A stretch of DNA of 64,000 nt. Source: Microbulbifer sp. THAF38 (lineage in GTDB: Bacteria; Pseudomonadota; Gammaproteobacteria; Pseudomonadales; Cellvibrionaceae). Shown in pieces: positions 28,857 through 41,278 of this stretch. The position numbers and the translations under genes were made by a program. The stretch covers positions 3,235,001 to 3,299,000 of the forward strand of contig NZ_CP045369.1 in assembly GCF_009363535.1 (NCBI RefSeq), read 5' to 3'. The notes under the pieces were generated by a model, which was not told the DNA's origin, did not search any database, and saw only the letters and a list, made by a program, of their open reading frames with translations. Within the stretch, counting starts at the first letter, position 1. Every line of letters starts with the position of its first letter.

Positions 28857-28904
28857 AAAGTCCACTATAAAGTCCACTATAAAGTCCACTATAAAGTCCA
28901 CTAA
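28857..28904. repeat. Tandem repeat, four copies of a 12-bp unit
   Basis: Four head-to-tail copies of AAAGTCCACTAT (the last ends AA) lie between the binding-protein gene and the SDR gene, 35 bases after the stop. The copies are identical apart from the last base. No role is evident. Confidence 0.9.
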
Positions 28905-28966
28905 AGGAGCGGGAGTCTGCAACTTTAGCCATTTACCAACTCTTTAGCTTTAAATCACTCCTATCC

Positions 28967-29743
28967 TCAATATGCCGATAAACCACCATCCACAGCCAGT
29001 GCCTGCCCGGTAACATAAGTCATCTTCGGGGAGAGTAGCATCAACATAGCTGCTACCACTTCTTCCGGCTCGCCAAGACGCTTCATCGGACAACCTTCGG
29101 CAAGAAAAGCCTGAACATCTTTCGGGCTGGCCCCTGGAGCTTCCACAGAGGTCACCATTGGCGTCAAGCAATAGAATGGGCAGATAGCATTCACCCGAAT
29201 ACCGTACTTGGCGTTTTCCATCGCTGCAGTTTTGGTCAGCCCAATAACCCCATGCTTGGCGGCAGCATAGGAGGCAATTTTGGGTGCGCCGCCCAGTCCG
29301 GCCATAGAGGAAACGTTGAGCACCACACCGCCACGATCTTTCATTAATGGCAGCTGGTGCTTGAGACCGAAAAATACGCCCTTCAGGTTTACATTGTATT
29401 GATGGTCCATCATCGCTTCGTCAGTCTGCTTTAGGGACATCATTGGCGGAGCGATACCAGCATTATTAACCGCCATATTCAGGCCGCCGAACTCAGACTC
29501 AGCCAGTTGCACCAGGGCAACGCAATCCACTTCAGAGGAAACATCACAACGTTGAGCGCGCACCTGGATACCATCACGACCCAGGTCATCGGCGAGCTGC
29601 ATCAGGCCCTCTTCATTGATATCTCCAAGCACCAGGCGCGCTCCGCGAGATCCCAACTCTTTAGCCAGCAGTTTGCCAAAACCACTGGCAGCACCGGTAA
29701 TTAGGGCAACCTGATTGTCGAAATCCAATATTGGATCTTGCAT
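28967..29743 (-). CDS. Short-chain dehydrogenase/reductase (SDR)
   Basis: A 258-residue NAD(P)-dependent oxidoreductase. The cofactor motif GAASGFG (about 16-22), NNAG, the active-site Ser (VSSMAG) and YAAAK (Tyr/Lys) are all present. The ATG at 29743 has GGGGGA before it and lies one base after the stop of the next SDR gene, so the longer GTG start is not used. It is the last gene of a likely acyl-CoA catabolism operon. The substrate is unknown, probably a 3-hydroxyacyl compound. Confidence 0.9.
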   Translation of the reverse strand: MQDPILDFDNQVALITGAASGFGKLLAKELGSRGARLVLGDINEEGLMQLADDLGRDGIQVRAQRCDVSSEVDCVALVQLAESEFGGLNMAVNNAGIAPPMMSLKQTDEAMMDHQYNVNLKGVFFGLKHQLPLMKDRGGVVLNVSSMAGLGGAPKIASYAAAKHGVIGLTKTAAMENAKYGIRVNAICPFYCLTPMVTSVEAPGASPKDVQAFLAEGCPMKRLGEPEEVVAAMLMLLSPKMTYVTGQALAVDGGLSAY

Positions 29744-29744
29744 A

Positions 29745-30521
29745 TTAAATTCCCCCACAGGAAGTCATTCCACCATCCACCACAACGCATTCGCCGGTGG
29801 TGTAACTGGAGGCGTTGGAAACTAAGTAGAGTACTGTACCCGCCATCTCCTCAGGCTCGGCGTGACGGTGCATAGGGATATGGCCGATTGCGGTTTTATA
29901 AATATCTTCGTGGGTGAAGAGTGCCCCGGCAAACTTGGTTTTGGTCAACCCAGGCAATAGGGCATTAACACGGATATTGAACTGGGCACACTCCTTGGCA
30001 AAAGCTTTGGTCATATTGACCACTGCCGCCTTGGTGATGGAATAGATTCCCTGGCCCACACCAGGCTGCAGGGCATTGACCGAGGCAGTATTCACAATCA
30101 CACCTCCACCCTGCTCGCGCATCAACTTGCCCGCTTCCACAGACATAAAGAAATAGCCGCGAATATTCACTTCAACGGTTTTTTCAAAAGCCGCGAGGTC
30201 GGTATCGAGGATATGACCAAAGTAAGGGTTTGTAGCTGCGTTGTTAACCAGAATATCCAGCCGCCCAAAGCGCTCGCGGACATCGAAAAACATTTTCTGG
30301 ATATCTTCCATATTGCCGATATGGCAAGGTACCGCTTCCGCTTTACCGCCGGCATCGACAATCGCATCGGCAACAGCCTGACAGCCTTCAATTTTTCGGC
30401 TGGATACCAGCACATGGGCGCCCTGTTCTGCCAAAAGTTTTGCAATTGCCTCACCAATACCCCGGCTAGCACCGGTTACCAGAGCAATTTTTCCGGTGAG
30501 ATCAAAAAGATTCTTTGCCAT
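29745..30521 (-). CDS. Short-chain dehydrogenase/reductase (SDR)
   Basis: A 258-residue classical SDR: TGASRGIGEAIA (about 16-27) binds the cofactor, NNAAT follows the central strand, and the catalytic set is the Ser in NTASVNA with YSITK. It overlaps operationally with the next SDR by a one-base gap and lies 70 bases after the APH-like gene. The pair resembles the SDRs found beside ACAD/APH genes in fatty-acid or steroid catabolism clusters. Confidence 0.9.
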   Translation of the reverse strand: MAKNLFDLTGKIALVTGASRGIGEAIAKLLAEQGAHVLVSSRKIEGCQAVADAIVDAGGKAEAVPCHIGNMEDIQKMFFDVRERFGRLDILVNNAATNPYFGHILDTDLAAFEKTVEVNIRGYFFMSVEAGKLMREQGGGVIVNTASVNALQPGVGQGIYSITKAAVVNMTKAFAKECAQFNIRVNALLPGLTKTKFAGALFTHEDIYKTAIGHIPMHRHAEPEEMAGTVLYLVSNASSYTTGECVVVDGGMTSCGGI

Positions 30522-30590
30522 TTTTTATCCTTATCATTTTTCCAAAGCACAATAAAAAGCACAATAAATTGTATCGAGATGACCTTCTAA

Positions 30591-31646
30591 CTAACTCGCC
30601 TCACTGGCAATGCTCATTGCCGTTTGTGCCAGTGGCGCCACCAGGGCGCCGAGGCTCGCCGCATTGCGATTTGAGGCGTTGCCATCCTGTGCACGTTTGG
30701 CCACGCCCTGGACTATCGCCGCTAAACGGAAAAAACTAAACGCCAAATAAAAAGGCCAGTGATCAATGCCATCAATCCCCATACGCTCACAATACTTGGC
30801 CACATAGACCTGTTCAGAGGGGATACCCAGCGAGGCAATATCCAGCCCCAACAGGCCGGACATCTTGTCACCCCCAGCAGGCATACGCATTTGCATGCAC
30901 TGGTAAGCAAGATCCGCAAACGGGTGACCCAAAGTAGAAAGCTCCCAATCCAGCAGGGCGATCACTTTGGCTTCTTTAGGATGGAAAATCATATTATCGA
31001 GGCGGTAATCACCGTGTACCAGAGCTATCCGACGATCGTCTTCCGGGAGCGCACTGCCAAGCCATTCAATCAACTCTTCCATCGCCGAAATAGGCTGTGT
31101 CTCAGAAGCCCGATATTGCCCCGTCCAACGCTCCAGCTGCCGCTGAAAATAATTTCCCGGGCGGCCGTAATCAGATAACCCCAAAAAGTCGATGTCGAGA
31201 CTATGTAATGCGGCGAGCACCCGATTCATTTCATCGTACATAGCACTGCGCGCAGAAGCATCCACCTCAGGAATTGCCGCATTCCAGAAAATCCGCCCCT
31301 CACAGTATTCCATCAGGTAAAACATGGAGCCGATCAGATCCCGGTCTTCACATAAATGAAAAACTTTGGGCACCGGTACATCGGTATCTGCCAGTGCAGA
31401 CATAACACGGTACTCACGATCCACTGCGTGCGCAGATTTCAATAGTTTTCCCGGAGGTTGCCGACGCAATACATAGGTATTTGTAGGCGTTTCCAGCTTA
31501 AAGGTGGGATTGGATTGACCGCCGGAAAACTTACTGATTTTCAGTGGTCCGGAAAAAACTTCAACATTTGCGCTGAGGTATTCTTGCAACTTTTCCAGTG
31601 GCAAAGCTTCCACTGAATTACGTGACTCCTTTACGGTTTCAGACAT
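30591..31646 (-). CDS. APH-fold phosphotransferase associated with acyl-CoA dehydrogenase
   Basis: A 351-residue aminoglycoside-phosphotransferase-fold protein of the kind found with acyl-CoA dehydrogenases (ACAD10/11-like). Catalytic motifs are [12 protein letters not shown] (about 225-236) and the metal-binding [19 protein letters not shown]. The N-lobe has [10 protein letters not shown]. The ATG at 31646 lies inside the end of the ACAD gene (8-base overlap) and has GGAGAGGAG before it, so it is preferred to the earlier start at 31676. Likely phosphorylates a hydroxyacyl-CoA, inferred from family and context. Confidence 0.88.
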   Translation of the reverse strand: MSETVKESRNSVEALPLEKLQEYLSANVEVFSGPLKISKFSGGQSNPTFKLETPTNTYVLRRQPPGKLLKSAHAVDREYRVMSALADTDVPVPKVFHLCEDRDLIGSMFYLMEYCEGRIFWNAAIPEVDASARSAMYDEMNRVLAALHSLDIDFLGLSDYGRPGNYFQRQLERWTGQYRASETQPISAMEELIEWLGSALPEDDRRIALVHGDYRLDNMIFHPKEAKVIALLDWELSTLGHPFADLAYQCMQMRMPAGGDKMSGLLGLDIASLGIPSEQVYVAKYCERMGIDGIDHWPFYLAFSFFRLAAIVQGVAKRAQDGNASNRNAASLGALVAPLAQTAMSIASEAS

Positions 31647-32871
31647 GCTCCTCTCCCTGTACAGTCTCTGCGGCATAACGGGCAGCCAAGTTGCGTCCCA
31701 GCTGCATCATATGTACTTGGTCTGGTCCATCGGCTAAACGGATAGTCCGCGCGTAAGCATAGTGATGGGCCAAGCTATAGTCCTGGCTCAACCCTGCCGC
31801 ACCGTGAATCTGGATAGCGCGGTCAATCACCTTGCAGGCCATTTGCGGTGCAACAATTTTAATCATGGCAATCAGGTCTTTGGCCGCTTTATTGCCAAGT
31901 CGATCCATTTGCGCCGCAGCTTTTAAAGTTAGCAAACGTGCCTGCTCAATTTCACAGGCAGACTTAGCAATATCCTCCCGCACTGAGCCCTGCTTGCTCA
32001 TCGGGCGTCCAAATACAATACGATTTTCCGCTCGGCCTGCCATCATTTCCAGGGCGCGCTGGGCCTGGCCAATTAAACGCATGCAATGGTGAATTCTGCC
32101 CGGCCCCAGACGCCCCTGAGCAATTTCAAAGCCTCGCCCTTCTCCAAGAATCAGATTAGACGCAGGCACCCGAACATTCTCAAAAATCACTTCCGCATGA
32201 CCTTCCGGGGCATCGTCGTAGCCAAATACCTGCATGGGCCGAATTATTTTCACCCCTGGGGTATCTGTGGGAACCAGGATTTGCGATTGCTGGCGATGCC
32301 GATCCGGATTAGTGGGATCGGTCTTGCCCATCACAATCATGACCTTACAGCGCTTATTCATTAGGCCACTAATATAAAATTTATGACCATTAATCACATA
32401 TTCATCGCCATCGCGCACGATAGAAGTTTCGATATTCGTAGCATCGGAGGAGGCCACCTTGGGTTCGGTCATGGCGAATGCCGAGCGAATATTGCCCGCC
32501 AGCAATGGCCTCAGCCAGGCTTCCCGCTGCGCTTCCGATCCGTACTGGGCCAGCACTTCCATATTGCCGGTATCTGGGGCGCTGCAATTAAAAATTTCTG
32601 AGGCAAATAAGACCTTGCCCATCTCCTCCGCCAAAGGTGCATATTCCAAGTTGGTAAGGCCGGCACCATAGCGGGAATCGGGTAAGAATAAATTCCACAA
32701 CTCAGCCTCACGGGCCTTTTCTTTTAAGGCCTCCATAATAGGGGGCTCGCCCCAGGGGTCATTCTGCAACTGCTGTATATAGGTACTCTCAGCGGGATAC
32801 ACAGATTCCTGCATAAAGTTTTTGAGCCGCTGCAACAGGCCCTGTACCTTTTCTGAATATTCAAACTCCAT
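31639..32871 (-). CDS. Acyl-CoA dehydrogenase (ACAD10/11-like)
   Basis: A 410-residue flavoenzyme. Recognised parts are [15 protein letters not shown] (FAD/substrate loop), the [11 protein letters not shown] strand, [14 protein letters not shown] near the C-terminus, and the central helical domain. The length is normal. Its stop overlaps the APH-like gene by 8 bases, so they are translated together. It should oxidise a fatty acyl-CoA at the alpha-beta bond; the chain length or branch preference is not visible. Confidence 0.93.
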   Translation of the reverse strand: MEFEYSEKVQGLLQRLKNFMQESVYPAESTYIQQLQNDPWGEPPIMEALKEKAREAELWNLFLPDSRYGAGLTNLEYAPLAEEMGKVLFASEIFNCSAPDTGNMEVLAQYGSEAQREAWLRPLLAGNIRSAFAMTEPKVASSDATNIETSIVRDGDEYVINGHKFYISGLMNKRCKVMIVMGKTDPTNPDRHRQQSQILVPTDTPGVKIIRPMQVFGYDDAPEGHAEVIFENVRVPASNLILGEGRGFEIAQGRLGPGRIHHCMRLIGQAQRALEMMAGRAENRIVFGRPMSKQGSVREDIAKSACEIEQARLLTLKAAAQMDRLGNKAAKDLIAMIKIVAPQMACKVIDRAIQIHGAAGLSQDYSLAHHYAYARTIRLADGPDQVHMMQLGRNLAARYAAETVQGEEHV

Positions 32872-32906
32872 GTCTTTTCACCTTTAATTATGTTGTAGGT
32901 TTTAAT

Positions 32907-33584
32907 TCAGCTGTAAGTCACGGAAGTGTGGCGCTCATCTCTCTCCAAGTGAGGTACGTGATTAAAACTGTTCAAGCTGAGCCCCTGCCCTACGCTAGAA
33001 AAAAAACGGGTAGTGCCGGTATTCTGTATCTGCATATTGAGTTTGATCACCGACTCGGGAGGACCGCCCAATACCTGCCGCACCATCATGGCAATAGCCC
33101 CACCGGAACTGACCACCAGAGTTTTACTGCCTTTGGGGCTATCACCGATTAAATCCAAAACTTCACGAATGCGATTTTCGAATGCCTGCCAACTCTCTGC
33201 CGGCGCAATTTCCCCTGTGGACCAGGCGAGCATGCCCTGCATTAAAAAGCGGTAAAAGTCGGCACGGGAAGCATCGGGTTTAGGTGTAGCTGCGGGGTTT
33301 TTCTCACTGTAAAGGCGAGCTACTTCAAGGAAGTCGAACTCATTCAATTGGGGAACCACCGTCAAGTGGCCCTCTAAGTCGATGCCAAGGCCTGCACAGA
33401 TACCCTCGGTAGTTTGCCGATGACGGCGCAGGCTGCCGCAGAAAATCCGGTCAAACTTCTGGCCAGTGCCCCGCCAGTATTCCCCCAGCCAGCGGGATTG
33501 CTGCCAGCCGATGTCGGAGAGATTGTCGTAATCATCGGCGCCGAAGGACGCCTGTCCATGGCGCACCACGATTGATTCGGCCAC
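32907..33584 (-). CDS. Histidine phosphatase family protein
   Basis: A 225-residue phosphoglycerate-mutase-like protein. The phosphohistidine motif is VVRHGQAS (about 6-13); the second conserved histidine region is LVVSSGGAIAMM, where the usual His after Ser is replaced by Gly, so catalysis may be altered. The start is a GTG with GAGGAA upstream. It lies first in the minus-strand fatty-acid cluster and divergent from a LysR gene. Substrate unknown. Confidence 0.85.
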   Translation of the reverse strand: MAESIVVRHGQASFGADDYDNLSDIGWQQSRWLGEYWRGTGQKFDRIFCGSLRRHRQTTEGICAGLGIDLEGHLTVVPQLNEFDFLEVARLYSEKNPAATPKPDASRADFYRFLMQGMLAWSTGEIAPAESWQAFENRIREVLDLIGDSPKGSKTLVVSSGGAIAMMVRQVLGGPPESVIKLNMQIQNTGTTRFFSSVGQGLSLNSFNHVPHLERDERHTSVTYS

Positions 33585-33692
33585 AGCGAGTTCCTCTTTT
33601 TATGGAACTCCAACCCTAGTCCTCTCGTTTGAATCATCAAAGTTTATTATGCGAATATATGATCATTCACACTGGTTATGATTGAGGCACAG

Positions 33693-34586
33693 ATGCAGCT
33701 GCAAAAAATGGATATGAACCTGTTCCTGGTTCTGGATGCCATTTATAACTCGGGCAACCTCACCCGTGCGGCTGAGCAGTTGCATATTACCCAGCCTGCG
33801 GTGAGTAATGCCCTGGCACGTCTGCGCCGTACCCTGGACGACCCATTATTTATTCGCAGCCCCTCCGGCATGACTCCCACCCCTGTTACGGAGTCCATTA
33901 TGCCCAGGGTGCAGCAGGCCCTTTCCCTGCTGGGTACCAGCCTGAATGAACACCGCCAATTCAACCCCGCCCTGGCACGCAAAACATTGCGACTATCTAT
34001 GAACGACATGGCGGAAACCCTACTGCTGCCGCCCCTCTTAGAGCGCCTGGAAAAAGAAGCGCCGGGTGTAACAGTAGAGTCATTTCACGTTCCCAGGGAT
34101 CAGCTTGCCAAGGAACTGGCCGCCAATACATTGGATTTCGCCCTGGATGTCCCTCTGGCGACAGCGCCCCAACTGCAACAACAGCGCCTGCACCAGGACC
34201 GTTATCTCTGTATGTTGCGCAATGAGCATCCCTTGGCTGGGGAGTCGAGCCTGACACTGGAACAGTATTTACAACTGGAACATATCCATGTTTCCAGTAG
34301 GCGCACGGGTCCTGGGTTGGCAGATATAGCACTGAATAAACTGGGGCGTCGGCGTACCATCAAGTTGCGTGTACAACACTACCGAGTGGCGCCTTTAATC
34401 GTATTACGCACAGATTTGGCTCTAACCGTACCGGCGAGTCTAGCCAGTCAGTATTCGACACGTCTATTTGAACTACCGTTCCAAATACCCCTGATGGACT
34501 GGCACCTGTTGTGGCACAAAAATCTACAGGAAGATCCCGCCAATCGCTGGCTGCGAGAGCAGCTTCTGGCGGTTTTGGCTGTGTAA
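33693..34586 (+). CDS. LysR-family transcriptional regulator
   Basis: A 297-residue LysR protein: HTH at about residues 20-45 (AAEQLHITQPAVSNALARLR) and an effector domain after about 90. The ATG at 33693 has GAGG five bases upstream; an earlier ATG at 33678 is possible. It is divergent from the histidine phosphatase/ACAD cluster and followed by fadH, so control of fatty-acid catabolism is a reasonable guess. Effector unknown. Confidence 0.88.
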   Translation: MQLQKMDMNLFLVLDAIYNSGNLTRAAEQLHITQPAVSNALARLRRTLDDPLFIRSPSGMTPTPVTESIMPRVQQALSLLGTSLNEHRQFNPALARKTLRLSMNDMAETLLLPPLLERLEKEAPGVTVESFHVPRDQLAKELAANTLDFALDVPLATAPQLQQQRLHQDRYLCMLRNEHPLAGESSLTLEQYLQLEHIHVSSRRTGPGLADIALNKLGRRRTIKLRVQHYRVAPLIVLRTDLALTVPASLASQYSTRLFELPFQIPLMDWHLLWHKNLQEDPANRWLREQLLAVLAV

Positions 34587-34633
34587 ATGAACAGACGAAA
34601 ACCCCTTTAAAAACAGGCATTTCCGCCAAATGA

Positions 34634-36835
<2,202 letters not shown>

Positions 36836-36869
36836 AAAATTCCCCGGCAATATTCTTGTCGGGGATTTT
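36836..36869. terminator. First terminator after fadH
   Basis: TCCCCGGCA and TGTCGGGGA form a nine-pair stem (one G-T pair) flanked by AAAAAA and TTTTC. Confidence 0.8.
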
Positions 36870-36883
36870 CTCAGGCAAATCAG

Positions 36884-36924
36884 AACGGGAAACTCCATGC
36901 TTACTGCTGGATTTCCCGTTTTTT
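36884..36924. terminator. Second terminator after fadH
   Basis: AACGGGAAACTCCA and TGGATTTCCCGTT form a long stem (one mismatch) followed by TTTT. It is in tandem with the first, and also faces the end of the MFS gene. Confidence 0.8.
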
Positions 36925-36973
36925 ATGCCTCACAGACACCTTTTATTTCTATATCTGAAAAACCTCTTTTTAA

Positions 36974-38245
36974 CTACCCAGTGATTTTGGCACTTTCAGT
37001 TGAAGAGATTATCGGCTCTTTCTGCTCCGGCCACTGTGGGCGGGAGAGGTAAGCTGTTGTGCGATAAAGGGCGAATACGACACCGCAAAGCGCCAGCAAC
37101 ATCCAATAAAGCGTCGGTCCACCCCACCACTCTAGAACCACCCCTCCAGCCAGTGGGGCCAGGGCCCAACCAAGAGCGTAAAAGGAAGAGGCCCCAAAAT
37201 AGGTACCGCGTAAATGCTCAGGTGCCAGACGGTCTATCTGTACACTCATGGTTGGAAAGAGAATCGCTTCAGCCAAACTGAGGACAAAGGTCGCCCCCAT
37301 CCAGCCCCAAAACCAATGCATCGGATTTAAGGCAAACCACATTTGAGCTACAGCCAAAATCACCAGTCCAATCATTATTCGACCATTAATATCCAGCTTG
37401 CGCATCAACTGCATGAGCGGAAACTGCAACAATACGATGGTCATTGCGTTCACAAAAATCATGCTGGAGATCAGCTCAACCAATCTCGGTGCCTCTGCCC
37501 GTGTCAGATACTGCACCAGGCTGGAATCCATATGGGCATAGATAAACATCGTGAGGATATTGGCAACAATCACCACCATAAACACCTGGTCCCTGCGCAA
37601 TATCGCCAGGGTACTGCCTAAATCGACAGAACCATCACCATTGCTCTTTACAAGCTGTCCCTTCTCTGTTTTTGCAAATCCCCAAATAAACGCCAGCGCC
37701 AAAAGCAAATAACTGAGAGAAGTTAAGCCAAAGGTGGACTGCTGCGCACTCAGCCCCGCCCAGACACCAACAATGGGCCCTAATGCCGCTCCCGCATTAA
37801 TAAGGAAGTAACGCAGCTGCAGAGCTAGCTCACGACTCGCCTGGTTCTCAATCAAGTCGCCAATCAATGCACTAGCGGGCGGCTCCCAAACAGCACGACC
37901 AATTGAACACAGCGTCATTGCCAGAATAAATCCCGGTAATGTTTCAGTCACTGCCAATAGGGCAAAAGAACATAAGTTTATTAGCGAACCTAATAGCAGG
38001 ATATTCCGACGTCCATAACGATCAGACAAAGCCCCCACAAAAAACCCCAATAGCGCCGCACCAATTGCTGAAGCACTAAGAATCAAACCTATTTCCGCTG
38101 CACCCAATGCAAATTTATTGAAAAGAAGAATGGCCAGGAAGGGCCAAACCATAAAGTAAGTGCCACGGCTAAAAAAACTGCCTATTAATATTATCCAGAC
38201 TAGAGGAGGAAAACCCCTAAGGTTCTGCCACCAATTCCAACGCAT
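36974..38245 (-). CDS. MFS transporter (drug/solute exporter type)
   Basis: A 423-residue membrane protein with 12 predicted helices. The signature GALSDRYGRRNILLLG lies in the second loop (about 76-91), the usual place. A longer cytosolic loop with charged residues (FAKTEKGQLVKSNGDG) splits the two halves. The N-terminus MRWNWWQNLRGFPPLVWIIL is the family type of multidrug-like antiporters. Substrate unknown. It converges on fadH. Confidence 0.88.
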   Translation of the reverse strand: MRWNWWQNLRGFPPLVWIILIGSFFSRGTYFMVWPFLAILLFNKFALGAAEIGLILSASAIGAALLGFFVGALSDRYGRRNILLLGSLINLCSFALLAVTETLPGFILAMTLCSIGRAVWEPPASALIGDLIENQASRELALQLRYFLINAGAALGPIVGVWAGLSAQQSTFGLTSLSYLLLALAFIWGFAKTEKGQLVKSNGDGSVDLGSTLAILRRDQVFMVVIVANILTMFIYAHMDSSLVQYLTRAEAPRLVELISSMIFVNAMTIVLLQFPLMQLMRKLDINGRIMIGLVILAVAQMWFALNPMHWFWGWMGATFVLSLAEAILFPTMSVQIDRLAPEHLRGTYFGASSFYALGWALAPLAGGVVLEWWGGPTLYWMLLALCGVVFALYRTTAYLSRPQWPEQKEPIISSTESAKITG

Positions 38246-38810
38246 TGCCTAATACTCCACATCAATTTCTTCCTTGTTCTCAAATAGTCCATAGAGACTT
38301 TTTGAACTCCGCGCCAAAGAGGCAAGTTCCCGCTAAATACCAGGGAGGACAGCCCATCACATAGACTTAACACCCATGTGCCACATTAAAGGTCGACAGG
38401 GTAATCAACCGCGGGAACCGACAATCAATTAAGCGGCCAATAGTTTTGACAAAAAAACCCGAAAGGGTCGCCTTTCGGGTTTAGGGATTGGCAAGTGTAA
38501 AACCTGCAAAATCATTCAACCTGGATATTAACCCTCGAAATTGCCTAAGGGTTAATCGTGAAAACCTTCGACACTTTGCGTGCCTTTCATTCTCTAGCGC
38601 GGTATCCCAATACTATCCAAGTGAATTCATTTTGGAAACCCAATATTCATAATAAATTTAATTAAAAGCAATTTCCCATAGGAGCATTACTTTCTCTCCT
38701 GCAGGATCTGTACACAAGTCTATACTCCAGCAGAAAAGTCCTCCAATGATTATCAAAATAAGCAAAATGGAAAACCTGCCCACATCGTGATCCACAGAGA
38801 GCAATAGCAT
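38246..38810. other. Intergenic stretch between divergent genes
   Basis: About 565 bases between the MFS gene and the 576-residue protein gene. Apart from the isolated hairpin at 38455-38482 it holds no ORF with a ribosome site. Promoters for both genes are expected. Confidence 0.4.
38455..38482 (-). terminator. Isolated hairpin terminator upstream of the MFS gene
   Basis: AAACCCGAAAGG and CCTTTCGGGTTT form a perfect 12-bp stem around GTCG. Seven A residues on its left become a T-tract on the minus strand, so it would stop leftward transcription 210 bases before the MFS start. No gene is seen to its right on that strand; it may end a small RNA or act as an attenuator. Confidence 0.7.
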
Positions 38811-40541
38811 ATGTCCTTATCCAGCATGCTTATGCGGGCACGTCCACTGGTGGAGCGGGCCTTGAGTAAGGTAGCCCCACCTTACACTCTTTTTTTTTCC
38901 ATTAGCGACAGTAAACAACGCGCCGAAGTGAGGCATACTAACGCCGCAGACTTTACCAGCGCCTGGCAAACCCTCACCGCCGACATCCACCAGGCTGTTT
39001 GGCAAGCTAAGATGAACCCCTGCTGGCTGAGGATCGACTGGGTTAACAGAAGAAGCTCTACCACCCTTGCCAACCTCTATGAAATTCTTTCTAACACTAA
39101 ACCCGGTTATTTCCGCTACGGTCTAGCGTTGGATCAAGACTGTAAGATCGCTTTTCTGGAGCAGGAACTAAATGGTAATGCCATGCTCTATGAGGGCAAC
39201 TGTATAGATCATGCGGTCCTCAACAAAAGAAACTTCAAATCCTATTGCCAGCGTAGATTTGGAGATCAAGTCGAACTAGATTTTGCCGACGAAAGAAATG
39301 TGGTTCTTTTATCTACAGAAGGGCTTTTCTGCGAAAGCCACAAAGAGCCAGTATATCTATCTGGGGCCGGTCCGAATACTGGACGAAGGATTATCAATAA
39401 CCTCAATGCAAAACTGATCACCCAATTAATCGAAAATGCCAGCAGCTACTTAGGGCGCCAGCTTACGTCCAGTGGACATTTTCATTCTGGTTGGTACCCA
39501 TGTTTTGATCTTGAGATAGAAGGCCACAACAACCTACGCCACGCCAGCTGTGCCCATGCCATGATAGAGACCTGGGAAGTCAGTAAGGATCCCGCCTTAC
39601 AAGCGGTAATAGAACGAGCATTAAACGTTCTCACTAGTGATTTAATCCAAACGATACCGTTAAAAACAGGAGAGACCGCTGCCTTCTTGGTGGAATCCAA
39701 TAGTGAAATCAAGTTAGGAGGCAATGCACTAAGTCTGTTGGCTCTCGTTAAATATTCCGAAGCTATGGGAGTAAGAGCCTATGCAGATCTAATGGAACAG
39801 CTGGCTAAAGGCATCGAATTTATGCAAAACCAAGCCAGCGGTCAGTTTTGTCATGTCCTCGACTACCCTTCACTCAATATCAAAAAACAACGCCTAGCCA
39901 TCCAATTCGACACTGAAGCAGCCTTCGGATTGATCCGCTTATACAGCTGGGATAAAAACCCCCGCTGGCTCACAATGGTAGAAAAAGCCCTTGAATACTT
40001 TATAGCTACTGAGCAATGGCGCACTCATGATCACAGGCTGAGCTATTGCCTGAATGAACTCACCAAATACCGCCCCAAGGAAAAGTATTATCAGCTTGGC
40101 ATCCGCAACTTTGCTAACCATCTGGGTTTTGTTGAAAACTGCAAGACTACTTTTCCCGCCCTACTTGAACTAATGATGTCTGCAGAGAAGATGATTTCCC
40201 ACCTGCATTCCCAAGGATTATTCCAAGAGCTTCTCGACCAGGTCAACCTGGAACATTTCTATCGCGTATTAGCCAAAAGAGCCGACCACCTGCTAAACGG
40301 ATATTTTTGGCCAGAGTTTGCAATGTTCTTCAAAAATCCAGAGAAAATAACAGGCGGCTTTTTTATTCGTCATAAGGGCTTTAGACTTCGAGCAGATGAG
40401 GTTGAACAATATCTTTCAGGGCTTATCGCCTATCGTAATTTTTTATTGGATCAGACACTCCAAAAACCAGCCTGTATAGATAATCCGCCTCAAACTGAGA
40501 AAGCCAACCATATTGACAACATAATGTTCTCCACACCTTAA
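38811..40541 (+). CDS. Unrecognised 576-residue protein with a toroid-like C-terminal half
   Basis: I do not recognise the family. The first 150 or so residues are alpha/beta (YTLFFSISDSKQRAEVRHTN, NPCWLRIDWVNRR). From about 200 to 470 the protein is built of repeated helix pairs of the kind seen in (alpha/alpha)-toroid enzymes such as GH88/epimerase-like proteins: RHASCAHAMIETWEVSKDPA, GGNALSLLALVKYSEAMGVR, TEAAFGLIRLYSWDKNPRW. A tryptophan/histidine-rich stretch SSGHFHSGWYPCFDLEIEG near 225 could form a substrate cleft. No signal peptide or membrane helix. Its gene stands alone between two long AT-rich gaps. Confidence 0.6.
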   Translation: MSLSSMLMRARPLVERALSKVAPPYTLFFSISDSKQRAEVRHTNAADFTSAWQTLTADIHQAVWQAKMNPCWLRIDWVNRRSSTTLANLYEILSNTKPGYFRYGLALDQDCKIAFLEQELNGNAMLYEGNCIDHAVLNKRNFKSYCQRRFGDQVELDFADERNVVLLSTEGLFCESHKEPVYLSGAGPNTGRRIINNLNAKLITQLIENASSYLGRQLTSSGHFHSGWYPCFDLEIEGHNNLRHASCAHAMIETWEVSKDPALQAVIERALNVLTSDLIQTIPLKTGETAAFLVESNSEIKLGGNALSLLALVKYSEAMGVRAYADLMEQLAKGIEFMQNQASGQFCHVLDYPSLNIKKQRLAIQFDTEAAFGLIRLYSWDKNPRWLTMVEKALEYFIATEQWRTHDHRLSYCLNELTKYRPKEKYYQLGIRNFANHLGFVENCKTTFPALLELMMSAEKMISHLHSQGLFQELLDQVNLEHFYRVLAKRADHLLNGYFWPEFAMFFKNPEKITGGFFIRHKGFRLRADEVEQYLSGLIAYRNFLLDQTLQKPACIDNPPQTEKANHIDNIMFSTP

Positions 40542-41278
40542 AACCCCAGGAACTCCTTCGATAACAATTAGGCTCATCGGTATCAAAGTACCTATAGTTT
40601 ACTGAGAGTTAGATATACCAACAATTTCCAACCAGCTGCAACCCCAATGAATAACATTCAAATTCATCATACAATCCCATAATAGCTAGTATTAACCTAC
40701 CCCAACTGATAATGAATGATATAAGGGCAGATTAACTTATCACCTCTAGACTCAACAACCTTAAATATTTACAGTAAATTTGATCCGTCCATTCTCTCCA
40801 AAGATAGATCAAACATTGAGAGCTTCGAGCTTAAAATAGCGATTAACATCACTCCAACCGATAGCAGATCATAACGACCACAGCATCCAGCCAATAAGAA
40901 CACAATCCAAATTTTGCATTGTTACCGTTACATGAATAGAAGCTCAGCCTGTCACCACCCACAAATGAAGCAGAACAATTAGTACTACTAACGACAATAC
41001 TGCTTCAAGCTTTAATCACATAATAAAAATGCAGGAAACACAAAAACCTCATTAAACCCACCAAAACTTGACTAAAAGACAGTTATTACCGCATCAAGGA
41101 TCTACCCAAGACTAAATTTATTATTACCTTCCATACTCAGCAAAGGTATAAGCGTGCCAATTATTTCATATATATTTCTTTGGATTAAAAATCCCAGACA
41201 CAACCTTACAAAAGAACTCTAGGGTTTAATCGCAAGCGTAAAGAGTTAATTGATTTTTTGATATAATGGACGGCAGTC
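40542..41278. other. Long AT-rich intergenic stretch
   Basis: About 740 bases with stops in all frames and low GC compared with the neighbours. I see no RNA gene, repeat or ORF here. A TATAAT box at 41262-41267 lies just before the esterase ATG and may be its -10. Confidence 0.5.

Noticed and set aside
28857..28904. CRISPR array
   Set aside because: The 12-bp units are head to tail without spacers, so this is a simple tandem repeat.
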